This document shows positions 1 through 8,125 of a stretch of DNA of 64,000 nt, in pieces. The translations under genes and the position numbers were made by a program. How positions within the stretch are numbered: the stretch's first letter is position 1; the number at the start of each line of letters is the position of its first letter. The notes beneath the pieces are model-generated. The model saw only the letters and a program-made list of their open reading frames with translations, did not search any database and was not told the origin of the DNA. The stretch is from Petropleomorpha daqingensis (GTDB lineage: Bacteria > Actinomycetota > Actinomycetes > Mycobacteriales > Geodermatophilaceae), in assembly GCF_013408985.1 (NCBI RefSeq), contig NZ_JACBZT010000001.1, forward strand, positions 2,542,001 to 2,606,000, read 5' to 3'.

Positions 1-2
1 CC

Positions 3-281
3 GGACGGCGACCGGCCAAGGACCTGCGGCAGCTCTCGGCCTTCCTCGACGACGTGAAGCCCGGCGATCCGGTGGCGCTGCCGATCGAGCACGGCGCGGG
101 ACTGCTGCTCGGGGAGGTCGTGGGCGACTACCTGTTCCAGGGGCGCGAGCTGCTGCCGCACCGCCGCCCGGCGCGGTGGGACCGGGTCGTCCCGCGAGCT
201 GCCGCGCGTCCGCCGGCGAGCCTGCAGGACCCGCGCGCGCTGTTCTCCGTCGTCCTCGACCCGGCGCACGTCGGCGGCTGA
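3..281 (+). CDS. 3' end of a truncated gene; small domain like those near Mrr-type restriction proteins
   Basis: The frame is open from the left window edge and stops with TGA at 279-281, so only the last 92 residues are seen and the real start lies outside. The text GDPVALPIEHGAGLLLGEV followed by GDYLFQG and an Arg-rich stretch ending in RWDRVVPR resembles the small domain found N-terminal to Mrr-like restriction endonucleases and in related PUA/EVE-like proteins. That family call rests on remembered patterns only. No catalytic motif is visible in the fragment. An internal GTG at 54 is unlikely to be the true start because the reading frame and composition continue upstream. Confidence 0.45.
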   Translation, partial: GRRPAKDLRQLSAFLDDVKPGDPVALPIEHGAGLLLGEVVGDYLFQGRELLPHRRPARWDRVVPRAAARPPASLQDPRALFSVVLDPAHVGG

Positions 282-299
282 CCCACCGGGCTCACCGGC

Positions 300-1148
300 T
301 CAACCGGCGAGGGCCGCCGCCAGCCGGGTCCGGCCGTCGAGCCCGAACCGCGGGTGCTCGGCGTCGATGACCACGCCCCACACGGCGGCGTGCAGCCGGC
401 GCAGCTCCAGGAACGGGGCCAGCTCGTCGTCCGTCGGGGCGCCGGGGAAGAAGTCGAGTGCTGCCCGGCCGTCGAGCCGGCCGGTGCGGCGCAGACAGGC
501 GAGGTCCCACTCCACCGGGCCGGTGGAGGTGTCCTCGAGATCGCCCCAGACCCAGCCGTCGGGGGTGGCGAGCAGGTTGCCGGGGTGCGGATCGCCGTGC
601 AGGGCCCGGGTCGGGCCACCGAGCCGGGGAGTGAGCGCGTCCAGCCGCCGGGCCAGCGCGTCCAACTGCTGCTCGGGGACCTCCCACTCCGCGCCCCGCA
701 CGGCGAAGGCGGCGAGGTCGTCGAGCGGGGTGTCCAGCGGCGGGGTGGCCGGCGCCGGCAGCTCGGCGAGCACCTCGTGCAGGGCGGCGAGCGCCTGCCC
801 GGCGTCCTGCGGGGTCGGCCGATCGGGCAGCAGCTCCACGCGGCGCCAGAAGGAGAGCACGCTGCCCGAGTGCTCGTGCGGGCCCGGCGGCAGCAGGTCG
901 GACGGCGGCACCACCGCCGCGCCGGCCGCCGTCAAGGCGGTGGCCAGCGCGACCTCCCGGCCGAACGGCACCCGGACCTCCGCGCGGAGGCGGCCGGTCA
1001 GGGTCGCGACCCGGGCCACCACGGGTGCCGGTGCGAGGTCGACGACCACGTTCGCGCCGTCGTGGAGCACCCGGGCGTCGTCGGTGCGCAGTCCGTGGGC
1101 GGCCGCGACCGCGCGGGCGGCGGCCACGGCCGCCGCGACGCGGCTCAC
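300..1148 (-). CDS. Aminoglycoside phosphotransferase (APH) family protein
   Basis: A 282-residue protein of the APH/choline-kinase-like fold, which transfers phosphate from ATP to a small-molecule hydroxyl; the substrate cannot be read from sequence. The Brenner-type catalytic loop is seen as LHGDPHPGNLL (catalytic Asp, Asn), followed by WGDLEDTSTGPVEWDLA, where the usual D-x-D/E metal-binding segment lies. The GTG start at 1148 is chosen because it forms a GTGA overlap with the stop of the upstream thioesterase gene, implying translational coupling in a three-gene operon (VOC, thioesterase, phosphotransferase). It is not evidence of aminoglycoside resistance; most actinobacterial members have unknown substrates. 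Confidence 0.8.
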   Translation of the reverse strand: MSRVAAAVAAARAVAAAHGLRTDDARVLHDGANVVVDLAPAPVVARVATLTGRLRAEVRVPFGREVALATALTAAGAAVVPPSDLLPPGPHEHSGSVLSFWRRVELLPDRPTPQDAGQALAALHEVLAELPAPATPPLDTPLDDLAAFAVRGAEWEVPEQQLDALARRLDALTPRLGGPTRALHGDPHPGNLLATPDGWVWGDLEDTSTGPVEWDLACLRRTGRLDGRAALDFFPGAPTDDELAPFLELRRLHAAVWGVVIDAEHPRFGLDGRTRLAAALAG

Positions 1149-1564
1149 GCCCCGGGGAGGGCGACGTTCTGCAGCCGTACCTGGCCACGGGCTACGGTCT
1201 TGCCGTCGTCCGCCCGGGTCAGGGTGACCAGCCAGAGCTGCAGGGTGCGGCCCTGCTGGATGGGCTCGGCGACGACGTCGATCCGTCCCTCGTTCATCGG
1301 GCGCAGGAAGTCGGTCTGGTTGTTGACGCCGACCGCGAACTGGCCGCGCTCGGCGACGGCCGCGCTGGCCCCGATCGAGGCCGCTGACTCGATCACCGTG
1401 CAGTAGACCCCGCCGTGGACCACGCCCCACGGGGTGTGCTGGTCGGGACCGAGGTCGACGTGCCCGGTCACCCGTGTGCCGCTGAACTCGGCGACCTCGA
1501 AGCCGGAGGCGGCGACGAACGCGCTGGCCTTGGCCAGGTCGGGGGAGGGGAAGCCGGTGCTCAT
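1145..1564 (-). CDS. PaaI-type hotdog-fold acyl-CoA thioesterase
   Basis: A 139-residue single hotdog-domain protein, the usual length for the PaaI family, which hydrolyses acyl- or aryl-CoA thioesters in the cytoplasm. The diagnostic stretch HTPWGVVHGGVYCTVIESAA carries the HGG loop and the following acidic residue expected on the central helix. The ATG at 1564 overlaps the stop of the VOC gene (ATGA), which decides the start over a codon a few residues upstream. It is the middle gene of a fully overlapping operon. The substrate is unknown; neighbours do not specify one. Confidence 0.82.
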   Translation of the reverse strand: MSTGFPSPDLAKASAFVAASGFEVAEFSGTRVTGHVDLGPDQHTPWGVVHGGVYCTVIESAASIGASAAVAERGQFAVGVNNQTDFLRPMNEGRIDVVAEPIQQGRTLQLWLVTLTRADDGKTVARGQVRLQNVALPGA

Positions 1565-1920
1565 GCCGCGTCCCACACCAGGCAGAACGGGTGACCCACC
1601 GGGTCGGCGTAGACCCGGAAGTCGCCGCCTTCACCGGGCAACCGCCGCGCGCCGAGGGCGAGTGCCTTCGGCTCGGCCTCGTCGACGTCCTGCACGTAGA
1701 CGTCGAGGTGGAACTGCTGCGGCCGGTCGGGATCGGGCCAGTCCGGCGGTTGCAGGTCCGGGGCCTGCTGGAAGGCCAGCCGGTAGCCGGCACCGGTGAT
1801 CACCACCCAGTCGTCGCCGGGAGAGCCCGTCACGTCCATGCCGAGCAGCTGGGCGTAGAAGGTGGCGAGCGCGTGGGCGTCCGGAGCGTCGATGACGACG
1901 GAGTGCAGCTGGCCGATCAT
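1561..1920 (-). CDS. VOC (glyoxalase/bleomycin-resistance fold) family protein
   Basis: A 119-residue vicinal-oxygen-chelate protein, the length of one paired beta-alpha-beta-beta-beta module set. It starts MIGQLHSVVIDAPDAHALA and ends near DPVGHPFCLVWD, both typical of VOC proteins annotated as glyoxalase-like. The metal-binding positions cannot be assigned with certainty. The ATG at 1920 is preferred over upstream in-frame codons because residues before it are Arg/Ala/Pro-rich and unlike the family. First gene of the coupled operon with the thioesterase and phosphotransferase; function unknown. Confidence 0.8.
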   Translation of the reverse strand: MIGQLHSVVIDAPDAHALATFYAQLLGMDVTGSPGDDWVVITGAGYRLAFQQAPDLQPPDWPDPDRPQQFHLDVYVQDVDEAEPKALALGARRLPGEGGDFRVYADPVGHPFCLVWDAA

Positions 1921-2066
1921 GCCTCCATCCTCACCACACTCCTCACGTGCGCGACAGCCGGATACCGGTCGCCGGTCGCCGAGATCCGGCCACCCGGCCT
2001 GCGGCGACGCGATGCGGTGTCGGACGATCGGGGCATGCGCCGTCCCCGTCGACCCCTCGCCATCCG

Positions 2067-2741
2067 ATGACCGCGCCCGTGCTCGGCACGCTGCCGTGGC
2101 AGCCGGCGGCCGACCACCCGGAGCTGCTCGGAGCACCCGTCGCGGCGGCCCTCCCGTCGCTGCCCGGCCCGGCGTGGGTGGCCGAGATCGACGAGGACCT
2201 CGCCGACACCGCCGCCTTCACCGACGCCTACCAGGTGCCGTCCGCCGCCTCGGCCAACTGCGTCGTGGTCGCCGCCCGCCGCGCCGGCCAGACGACGATG
2301 GCGGCCTGCGTCGTCCTCGCGACCACCCGCGCCGACGTCAACGGCCTGGTCCGCCGGCACCTCGACGCCCGCAAGGCCTCCTTCGCCCCCCAGGACGTCG
2401 CGGTCGCCGAGAGCGGGATGGCCTACGGCGGGATCACCCCGATCGGGCTGCCGGCCGGCTGGCCGGTGCTCGTCGACGCAGCCGTGGCGGCCGCGGACCT
2501 CGTCGTCATCGGATCCGGGACGCGGGGCAGCAAGCTCGCCGTCCCGGGCGCCCTGCTCGCCCAGCTCCCGGGCGCCCAGGTGCTCGAGGGGCTCGGGCAG
2601 CCGCTGGAGCAGCGGCAGCCGCCCCGGCCCGAACGGGCCCCCGACGACACCGACGTCGGCTGGGGTGAGCGGCCGCGCGACCCGGACGACGACGACCGCC
2701 GCTACCTCGAGGACCGGCCGCCGCACTGGGGCAGCGACTAG
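2067..2741 (+). CDS. YbaK/EbsC-type aminoacyl-tRNA deacylase
   Basis: A 224-residue protein whose central part matches the YbaK/ProX editing domain, which hydrolyses mischarged aminoacyl-tRNA (for example Cys- or Ala-tRNA-Pro) in trans. Visible features are RKASFAPQDVAVAESGMAYG, containing the conserved Lys, and GGITPIGLP, the family GGI-P-G motif. The last ~50 residues are acidic and Pro/Arg-rich, probably disordered, and outside the domain. ATG 2067 is chosen because the preceding in-frame stretch is low-complexity. It ends 2 bp before the convergent mscL stop. Confidence 0.78.
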   Translation: MTAPVLGTLPWQPAADHPELLGAPVAAALPSLPGPAWVAEIDEDLADTAAFTDAYQVPSAASANCVVVAARRAGQTTMAACVVLATTRADVNGLVRRHLDARKASFAPQDVAVAESGMAYGGITPIGLPAGWPVLVDAAVAAADLVVIGSGTRGSKLAVPGALLAQLPGAQVLEGLGQPLEQRQPPRPERAPDDTDVGWGERPRDPDDDDRRYLEDRPPHWGSD

Positions 2742-2743
2742 GC

Positions 2744-3196
2744 CTACACCTGACCGGGCAGCGTCGTCGTGCCCGGACCGGACGGGTCGTGGCCCGGGCC
2801 GACGCCCTGCTGCGCGCGCAGGAGATCGCGGATCTCGGCGAGCAGCTCCACCTGCGTCGGCAGGGTCGGGCCGGGCTCCTCGCCACGCCTGCGTCGCTCC
2901 ATCAGCCGCTTCATGGGCAGCACCACGACGAAGTAGACGACCGCGGCGGTGACCACGAAGGTGATCACCTGGCTGATGAACGCGCCGTAGGTGAAGTCCT
3001 GGCCGTCGATCGTGACGACGCCGCCGAACTTGCCGCCACCGGTGACCAGGGCGATCAGGGGGGTCAGGAACGAGTCCGCGAACGAGTTGACGACGGCGGT
3101 GAACGCTGCACCGATGACGACGGCGACCGCGAGGTCGACGACGTTGCCGCGCAGCAGGAAGTCCTTGAAGCCCTTCAGCACCGGACCATCCTGCAC
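2744..3196 (-). CDS. mscL: Large-conductance mechanosensitive channel MscL
   Basis: A 150-residue inner-membrane channel that opens on hypo-osmotic shock to release solutes. The N-terminal helix and first membrane segment are classic: FKDFLLRGNVVDLAVAVVIG, then the periplasmic loop with GGKFGGV, then the second segment around ITFVVTAAVVYFVVVLP. The charged C-terminal bundle begins at KRLMERRRRGEE. Length agrees with actinobacterial MscL. The start is GTG at 3196. Followed on the same strand, as in mycobacteria, by the neighbourhood of the Ruc-like and 5-FCL genes. Confidence 0.95.
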   Translation of the reverse strand: MQDGPVLKGFKDFLLRGNVVDLAVAVVIGAAFTAVVNSFADSFLTPLIALVTGGGKFGGVVTIDGQDFTYGAFISQVITFVVTAAVVYFVVVLPMKRLMERRRRGEEPGPTLPTQVELLAEIRDLLRAQQGVGPGHDPSGPGTTTLPGQV

Positions 3197-3229
3197 GGAC
3201 CGGGCGCCGGCGGCCGGACGACGGGCCGG

Positions 3230-3940
3230 TCACGGCGCCGGCAGGCTCACCGTGAGGGTGGCCGTGGTGGCCACCGCCGCGAGCCGGGCCGCGGTGGACG
3301 CGTCGACCGCGAGGACGAGCAGACCGGCATCGCCCGTGGCCTCGTCGACCGGGCCCGGTGCGGCCAGCACCAGCGCGTCCGCCGCCACCACCTCGGCGGT
3401 TGCGGCGTCGGGCGCGGTCGCGAGCACGTCGACGCGGTCGCCGGCGCGCACGAGAGCGGTCACCGCGAGGTCGGCGAGCCGGACCGGCGCGGCCACCTGA
3501 TCGTCGGGCAGGCCGCTGGTCAGCCCTGGCCCGACCAGCCGGACGTCGGTGACGCTCTCGCCGGCCCGCACGGCCCCGGCCAGCCCCCGGCCGATCAGCT
3601 CGGACGGGTCGTCGGCCCGGCCGGCCGGTGCCGTGTCGAGCGGCAGCCGCGCCACCCGCAGATCACCGGCGCTCAGCGTCGTCCCGGCCGCCAGGTCGGC
3701 AGCGGCGACGACCACCGGCGTGCTGGCGACACCGGCGTCGGCCGCTGGCGGCGAGCGCAGCGCCAGCGCCAGCGCACCCGCGGCGAGCAGCGCCGCCAGG
3801 GCGCGCCGCAGTGCGTGGACGGGGGAGCGGGGACGGCGGATCCGGAACACGCCGGCAAGCCTCGGCCGCGGCCGGACCGTCGTGGAAGCAGGCGGCTCAG
3901 GTTGTGGATCCGGCGTCCGGCTGTGGACAGCCGGCAGCAC
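3230..3940 (-). CDS. SAF-domain (CpaB/FlgA-like) membrane-anchored protein
   Basis: Up to 236 residues. After a Pro-rich cytoplasmic stretch comes one hydrophobic segment, ALRRALAALLAAGALALAL, then a SAF domain beginning near TPVVVAAADLAAGTTLSAGDL and continuing through GRGLAGAVRAGESVT. SAF domains occur in CpaB (pilus assembly) and FlgA, but no pilus genes are nearby, and actinobacteria carry many orphan copies of unknown role. The start is uncertain: GTG 3940 gives the longest form, while GTG 3850 (VFRIRRPRSP) with an upstream GAGG is equally plausible. It follows the FmdB/Ruc-like gene by 23 bp and is probably cotranscribed with it. Confidence 0.72.
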   Translation of the reverse strand: MLPAVHSRTPDPQPEPPASTTVRPRPRLAGVFRIRRPRSPVHALRRALAALLAAGALALALRSPPAADAGVASTPVVVAAADLAAGTTLSAGDLRVARLPLDTAPAGRADDPSELIGRGLAGAVRAGESVTDVRLVGPGLTSGLPDDQVAAPVRLADLAVTALVRAGDRVDVLATAPDAATAEVVAADALVLAAPGPVDEATGDAGLLVLAVDASTAARLAAVATTATLTVSLPAP

Positions 3941-3963
3941 TCACCCGCGCAGGTCGAGCACGG

Positions 3964-4305
3964 TCAGCTCGCGGCGGCCTTCGAGGTGCCGCTCGACGAG
4001 GAGGAGTTCGATGACGACGAGGACGAGGTGGAGCTCGACGAGGACGACGAGTCCGACGACGAGCTGCTGGTCGACGAGCTGCTGCTCGACGAGCCGCCGG
4101 ACGACGAGCTCTTGCCCGCCGCCGCCCGGCTGTCCGTGCGGTAGAAGCCGGAGCCCTTGAACACCACGCCGACCGAGCCGTAGACCTTGCGCACCGAGCT
4201 GCCGCAGGTCGGGCACTCGCTGGCGGGCTCGTCGGTGAACGACTGCACGAGCTCGAAGTCGTGCTTGCCGTCGGGGTTGGTGCAGACGTACTGGTACGTG
4301 GGCAC
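3964..4305 (-). CDS. FmdB-family zinc-ribbon protein, Ruc-like, with poly-Ser tail
   Basis: A 113-residue protein starting at GTG 4305 (VPTYQYVC). The N-terminal ~65 residues are an FmdB zinc ribbon ending in the highly conserved VGVVFKGSGFYRTDSR. The M. tuberculosis homologue at the same locus (Rv0991c, Ruc) is a redox-controlled chaperone with four zinc-binding Cys and a disordered tail. Here the second zinc half is intact (CPTC, residues 31-34), but the first knuckle has only Cys8 followed by His15 instead of CxxC. The last ~45 residues are almost entirely Ser broken by Thr, Gly, Asp and Asn, an extreme form of the disordered tail. Chaperone function here is inferred. Confidence 0.85.
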   Translation of the reverse strand: MPTYQYVCTNPDGKHDFELVQSFTDEPASECPTCGSSVRKVYGSVGVVFKGSGFYRTDSRAAAGKSSSSGGSSSSSSSTSSSSSDSSSSSSSTSSSSSSNSSSSSGTSKAAAS

Positions 4306-4451
4306 TGTGGTGCGCTCCTCGTGGGCTGAGCCGAATTGGCACTCTTCCCTGTCGACTGCTAATGATGCGCCTCGACGGCCGCCACGTCCACGTCTGACGA
4401 CGAGCGTCACTCTCGCGTCGCGGGGCGACCCGTTCGGCACGGCGTCGGCGC

Positions 4452-6020
4452 TCAGCCGGGCCAGCGCAGTCCGAGGATCACGGTGTCGTCCTTCTGCCCC
4501 TCGAAGGAGAGCGCATCCAGCAGCGAGTCGACCAGCGAGGGCAGCGGCTGGCCGTCAGCGTCGAGCGCGGCGGTGCGCAGCCGGTCGAGTCCGGTGTCGA
4601 TCACCTCGCCGCGGCGCTCGACGGCGCCGTCGGTGAACGCCAGGAGCGTCCCCTTCGCCGGCAGTTCCAGCGCGGCGGCCGAGGCGGCGGGGCCGCCGAC
4701 ACCGACGGGCGCGGACACCGGGCACTCGAGCAGCCGCCCCTGGCCGTCGGCGACGAGCAGCGGGCCGAAGTGGCCCGCGGACACCAGCCGCAACCGCCCG
4801 GCGCCGGAGTCCAGCTCGCCGAGCAGCACGGTGGCGAACTGGTGGTCGACGTCGACGTCGATGAGCCGGCGGAGCTTGGTCAGCACCACGTCGATGTCGT
4901 GCCCCTCGGCCAGGTAGGCGCGGACGGCGAAGCGCAGGGACGCCATCGTGGTCGCGGCGGGCAGGCCGCGTCCGGAGATGTCGCCGACGACGAACACGCA
5001 GCGACCGGGGCCCTTCTCGATCACGTCGAACCAGTCGCCGCCGACGTCGAGCTCGTCGACACCGGCGACGTAGCGGGCGGCCACCTCCACGCCCTCCAGC
5101 TCCGGGACCGGCGGCAGCAGGGCGTGCTGCAGCGTGCCGGCGATGCCGCGCTGCTGGCGGTAGAGCCGCTCGTTCTCGACCGCCAGCCGCTCGGCGACCG
5201 CCCGGCGGCGGGACACGTACTCGACGACCGCCGCGGCGCCGAGGGAGAGCACCACGCCGACGGCCAGCACGATCCACGGGAGCGCCGCCGCCAGCCCGCC
5301 GGCCAGGTGGGTCGGCGAGGCGCCGACGATGGTCACCTGACCGGTGCCGAACGGCACGGTCGTGCGCTGGGTCTCGCCCCGGATCGGTACCGGTGCGGTC
5401 GACTCGAGCAGCTGCTCGGGGTCGGCGGTCGGACCGAGGTAGAGCGCGAGATCCAGCCCCGACAACGGGGAGTCCGACGTCACCGGCAGCCGGTGGCCCT
5501 TCGGCAGCGGGGACTCGGCGTAGATCACGAGGTCGCCGGCGCCCTCGGCCGGGCGCAGCGCGTACGCCAGGCGGTCGGGGTCACCGGGCAGGATGCCCAG
5601 GACGTTCAGCGAGCCGTCCGCCTTCAGGCTCCCCAGGGCGGCCGGGCCGTCGGCGGGAAGCCGCGCCTCCAGCCCCTGCTGCGCCACCTGCGACACCTGG
5701 CCGTCGGTGACCCGCCACAGCGACAGCGACTGCTGCGTCTGCTGCAGCTGCCGGGCCGCCCACCGCGCGAAGGTGTCCGGCCGGGCACCGGTGTTGACCG
5801 CCACCTGGCCCATGTCGGCGAGCTGGACCTGCAGCACCGCCGCCTGGCTGGTCAGCAGCGTGCCCACCTGCGCCAGCTGGCGGGCGAGCAGCCGCTGTTC
5901 GCTGTGCTCGTCCACCCGCCAGGTCAGGAAGGTGAGGCCCGCGGTGATCGCCAGCAGCAGGACCGCGACCCCGACGGTCACCTTGCGTACAGCAGAGATG
6001 GACATTTCGTTAGCAACCAT
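4452..6020 (-). CDS. Membrane-anchored SpoIIE/PP2C-type serine phosphatase
   Basis: About 522 residues. A membrane segment lies near residues 12-33 (VAVLLLAITAGLTFLTW), followed by an extracytoplasmic sensor region of about 200 residues, a second segment near 240-262 (LPWIVLAVGVVLSLGAAAVV), a short coiled linker, then a SpoIIE-type PP2C domain from about 295 to the end. Metal-ligand motifs are present: GGDWFDV, VGDISGRGLPAATTMASLR, FTDGAVERR and KDDTVILG. Such proteins dephosphorylate anti-sigma-factor antagonists; no partner kinase or antagonist is adjacent. Start ATG 6020 (MVANEMS); ATG 6005 is an alternative. Transcribed divergently from the MarR gene. Confidence 0.88.
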   Translation of the reverse strand: MVANEMSISAVRKVTVGVAVLLLAITAGLTFLTWRVDEHSEQRLLARQLAQVGTLLTSQAAVLQVQLADMGQVAVNTGARPDTFARWAARQLQQTQQSLSLWRVTDGQVSQVAQQGLEARLPADGPAALGSLKADGSLNVLGILPGDPDRLAYALRPAEGAGDLVIYAESPLPKGHRLPVTSDSPLSGLDLALYLGPTADPEQLLESTAPVPIRGETQRTTVPFGTGQVTIVGASPTHLAGGLAAALPWIVLAVGVVLSLGAAAVVEYVSRRRAVAERLAVENERLYRQQRGIAGTLQHALLPPVPELEGVEVAARYVAGVDELDVGGDWFDVIEKGPGRCVFVVGDISGRGLPAATTMASLRFAVRAYLAEGHDIDVVLTKLRRLIDVDVDHQFATVLLGELDSGAGRLRLVSAGHFGPLLVADGQGRLLECPVSAPVGVGGPAASAAALELPAKGTLLAFTDGAVERRGEVIDTGLDRLRTAALDADGQPLPSLVDSLLDALSFEGQKDDTVILGLRWPG

Positions 6021-6077
6021 AACGGTTGCACGGCCTCCGTCGACCCTCCGCGCCGGAACGGCGGACGCTCTGACCGG

Positions 6078-6093
6078 TACGGTCTCGGACCGT
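6078..6093 (+). promoter_or_regulatory. Leaderless promoter / operator candidate of the MarR gene
   Basis: TACGGT at 6078-6083 fits an actinobacterial -10 (TANNNT) and lies 8 bp before the GTG start at 6092, as in leaderless genes. The inverted repeat ACGGT-CTCGG-ACCGT (6079-6093) overlaps this -10 and the start codon, so an autoregulatory MarR site is possible. Inferred from position and symmetry only. Confidence 0.4.
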
Positions 6094-6592
6094 GGCGCAG
6101 CAGTGGCTCGACGAGCAGCAACAGCGCACGTGGCGGGCATGGCTGACCGTCTCGGAGCTGGTGCCGCGGGTCCTCGACGCCCAGCTGCAGCGCGACGCCG
6201 GCCTGACCCACGCCGCCTACGTCGTCCTGGCGATGCTGTCGGAGGCGCCGGGCCGCAGCCGCCGGATGAGCGATCTGGCCCGGCGGGCCAACCAGTCGCA
6301 GAGCCGCCTGTCGCACACCGTGGCCCGGCTCGAGGAGCGCGGGTGGGTGCGGCGCGAGCGGGCCGCCGACGACGGTCGCGGCAACCTCGCCGTCCTCACC
6401 GACTCGGGCTGGGACGTCGTCCGGTCGGTGGCGCCCGGGCACGTCGAGGCCGTCCGGTCGGCGATGTTCGACCCGCTCACCGACGAGCAGACCAGGGCGC
6501 TCCGCGAGGCGCTGGAGACCGTCCTCGACCGCCTCGACCCCGACCACAGCCTGCGGGTCGAGCACGGCGACGCCGTGCACGACGAGGGGTAG
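6092..6592 (+). CDS. MarR-family transcriptional regulator
   Basis: A 166-residue winged-helix regulator. Central motif RMSDLARRANQSQSRLSHTVA is the recognition-helix region, followed by the wing with LEERGWVRRERAADDGRGNLAVLT. The N-terminal half supplies the dimerisation helices (WRAWLTVSELVPRVLDAQLQ). The GTG start at 6092 overlaps a small inverted repeat and has no Shine-Dalgarno sequence, consistent with a leaderless message. It is divergent from the phosphatase and its 3' end nearly meets the convergent carboxyltransferase gene; its regulon cannot be read from the window. Confidence 0.9.
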   Translation: MAQQWLDEQQQRTWRAWLTVSELVPRVLDAQLQRDAGLTHAAYVVLAMLSEAPGRSRRMSDLARRANQSQSRLSHTVARLEERGWVRRERAADDGRGNLAVLTDSGWDVVRSVAPGHVEAVRSAMFDPLTDEQTRALREALETVLDRLDPDHSLRVEHGDAVHDEG

Positions 6593-6595
6593 CGC

Positions 6596-8125
6596 TCAGC
6601 GCCCCAGGTACCGGTAGCGGTGCAGCCGGCTGCGGAAGCGCTCGGTGTCGTCGCGGCCGAGCAGCCCGGCCAGCTCCTCGCCGAGCACCCGGCCCAGCCG
6701 CCCGCAGAACTCGACCGGCTCGTCGGCGGCATCGGGCCGCTCCGGGACGACGCGGTCGACGATGCCGGCCCGCCACAGGTCGGTGGCGCGCACGCCCTGG
6801 TCGGCCGCCATGAGGTCGGCGTGGTCGACGTCGCGGTAGACGATCGCCGACGCGCCCTCCGGCGGCAGCGGCCCGAGCCAGCCGTTGGCCGCGGCCAGCA
6901 CCCGGTCGGCCGGCACCAGCGCCAGCGCGCCGCCGCCGGTGCCCTGCCCGAGCAGCACGCACAGCGTCGGCGCCTTGAGCATCACGAGGTCCTCGAGGCA
7001 GCGCGCGATCTCCCCGGCCAGGCCGCCCTCCTCGGCCTCCTGGGACAGCGCGGCGCCCGGGGTGTCGATGAGGGTGAGCAGCGGCAGCCGCAGTTCCTCG
7101 GCCAGGTGCATGCCGCGCCGGGCCTCCCGCAGCGCGGCCGGGCCCAGCGGCGCCGACAGCGACTGACCGCGGCGGTCCTGGCCCAGGACGACGCACGGCG
7201 CGCCGCCGAAGCGGGCCAGTGCCAGCAGCAGCCCCGGATCCTTCTCCCCGGCGCCGGTGCCGGACAGGCCGACGACGTCGGTCGCCGCGGTGCGCAGCAG
7301 CCGCCGCACGCCCGGGCGGTCGGTACGCCGCGAGGCGGTGACGACGTCCCACGCGCTGCGGTGGTCCTCGGGGTCGTCGGCGTCGGTGCCGTCCTCCGCG
7401 CGCGGGCCCTCGGCGTCGCGCACGTCCAGGTGCCACGTCTGGCGGGCCGACAGCACCCGCAGCGCGCGGTCGGCGACGTCGGCGATCTCCTCGTGCGGGA
7501 CCACCGCGTCGAGCAGGCCGTGCTCGGCCATGTGCTCGGCGGTCTGCACGCCTTCGGGGAACTTCTCGCCGTACAGCGCCTCGTAGACCCGCGGGCCGAG
7601 GAAGCCGATTGCGGCGCCCGGCTCGCCGATCGTCACGTGACCGAGCGAGCCCCAGGAGGCGAGCACCCCGCCGAACGTCGGGTCGCGCAGGTAGACCAGG
7701 TAGGGCAGCCCGGCCTGCTTGTGCCGGGCGATCGCCGCGGTGATCCCGATCATCTGCAGGAAGGCGACGGTGCCCTCCTGCATGCGGGTACCGCCGGAGA
7801 CCGGCGCGGCCAGCAGCGGCAGCCCCTCCTCGGTCGCCCGCTCGACCCCGCGGATCAGCCGCTCGGCGGTGTCCACGCCGATCGACCCGGCGAGGAAGCC
7901 GAACTCGCCGGCGACGACCGCGACCCGCCGTCCGCGCAGCGTTCCCTCACCGGTGACGACGGCCTCGTCCTGCCGGGTCCGCTCGCGGGCCTTCTCCAGG
8001 TCGGCGGCGTACTCCGGGTCCACGTCCCGCGGCTGCACCGGCGTGTCCCACGACTTCCAGGAGCCCGGGTCCAGGACGAGATCGCGCAGCGTCCGCGCGT
8101 CGAGCCGGGCCGGTCGCCCCGTCAC
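6596..8125 (-). CDS. accD3: Fused acyl-CoA carboxyltransferase, AccD3-like
   Basis: A 509-residue protein containing both carboxyltransferase halves. The beta-like half includes VSGGTRMQEGTVAFLQM and GVLASWGSLGHVTIGEPGA; the alpha-like half includes DRRGQSLSAPLGPAALREA and LIDTPGAALSQEAEEGGLAG. The arrangement and opening (LVLDPGSWKSWD) resemble M. tuberculosis AccD3 (Rv0904c), a carboxyltransferase whose acyl-CoA substrate is poorly defined. No biotin carboxylase gene is in the window. The N-terminal zinc finger of standard AccD is absent. GTG 8125 overlaps the stop of the upstream CoA-transferase gene (GTGA), so the two are translationally coupled. Confidence 0.85.
   Translation of the reverse strand: MTGRPARLDARTLRDLVLDPGSWKSWDTPVQPRDVDPEYAADLEKARERTRQDEAVVTGEGTLRGRRVAVVAGEFGFLAGSIGVDTAERLIRGVERATEEGLPLLAAPVSGGTRMQEGTVAFLQMIGITAAIARHKQAGLPYLVYLRDPTFGGVLASWGSLGHVTIGEPGAAIGFLGPRVYEALYGEKFPEGVQTAEHMAEHGLLDAVVPHEEIADVADRALRVLSARQTWHLDVRDAEGPRAEDGTDADDPEDHRSAWDVVTASRRTDRPGVRRLLRTAATDVVGLSGTGAGEKDPGLLLALARFGGAPCVVLGQDRRGQSLSAPLGPAALREARRGMHLAEELRLPLLTLIDTPGAALSQEAEEGGLAGEIARCLEDLVMLKAPTLCVLLGQGTGGGALALVPADRVLAAANGWLGPLPPEGASAIVYRDVDHADLMAADQGVRATDLWRAGIVDRVVPERPDAADEPVEFCGRLGRVLGEELAGLLGRDDTERFRSRLHRYRYLGR

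Noticed and set aside
300-1148. Antibiotic (aminoglycoside) resistance gene
   Set aside because: APH-fold membership alone does not predict it; neighbours are housekeeping-type and the fold is common for other substrates.
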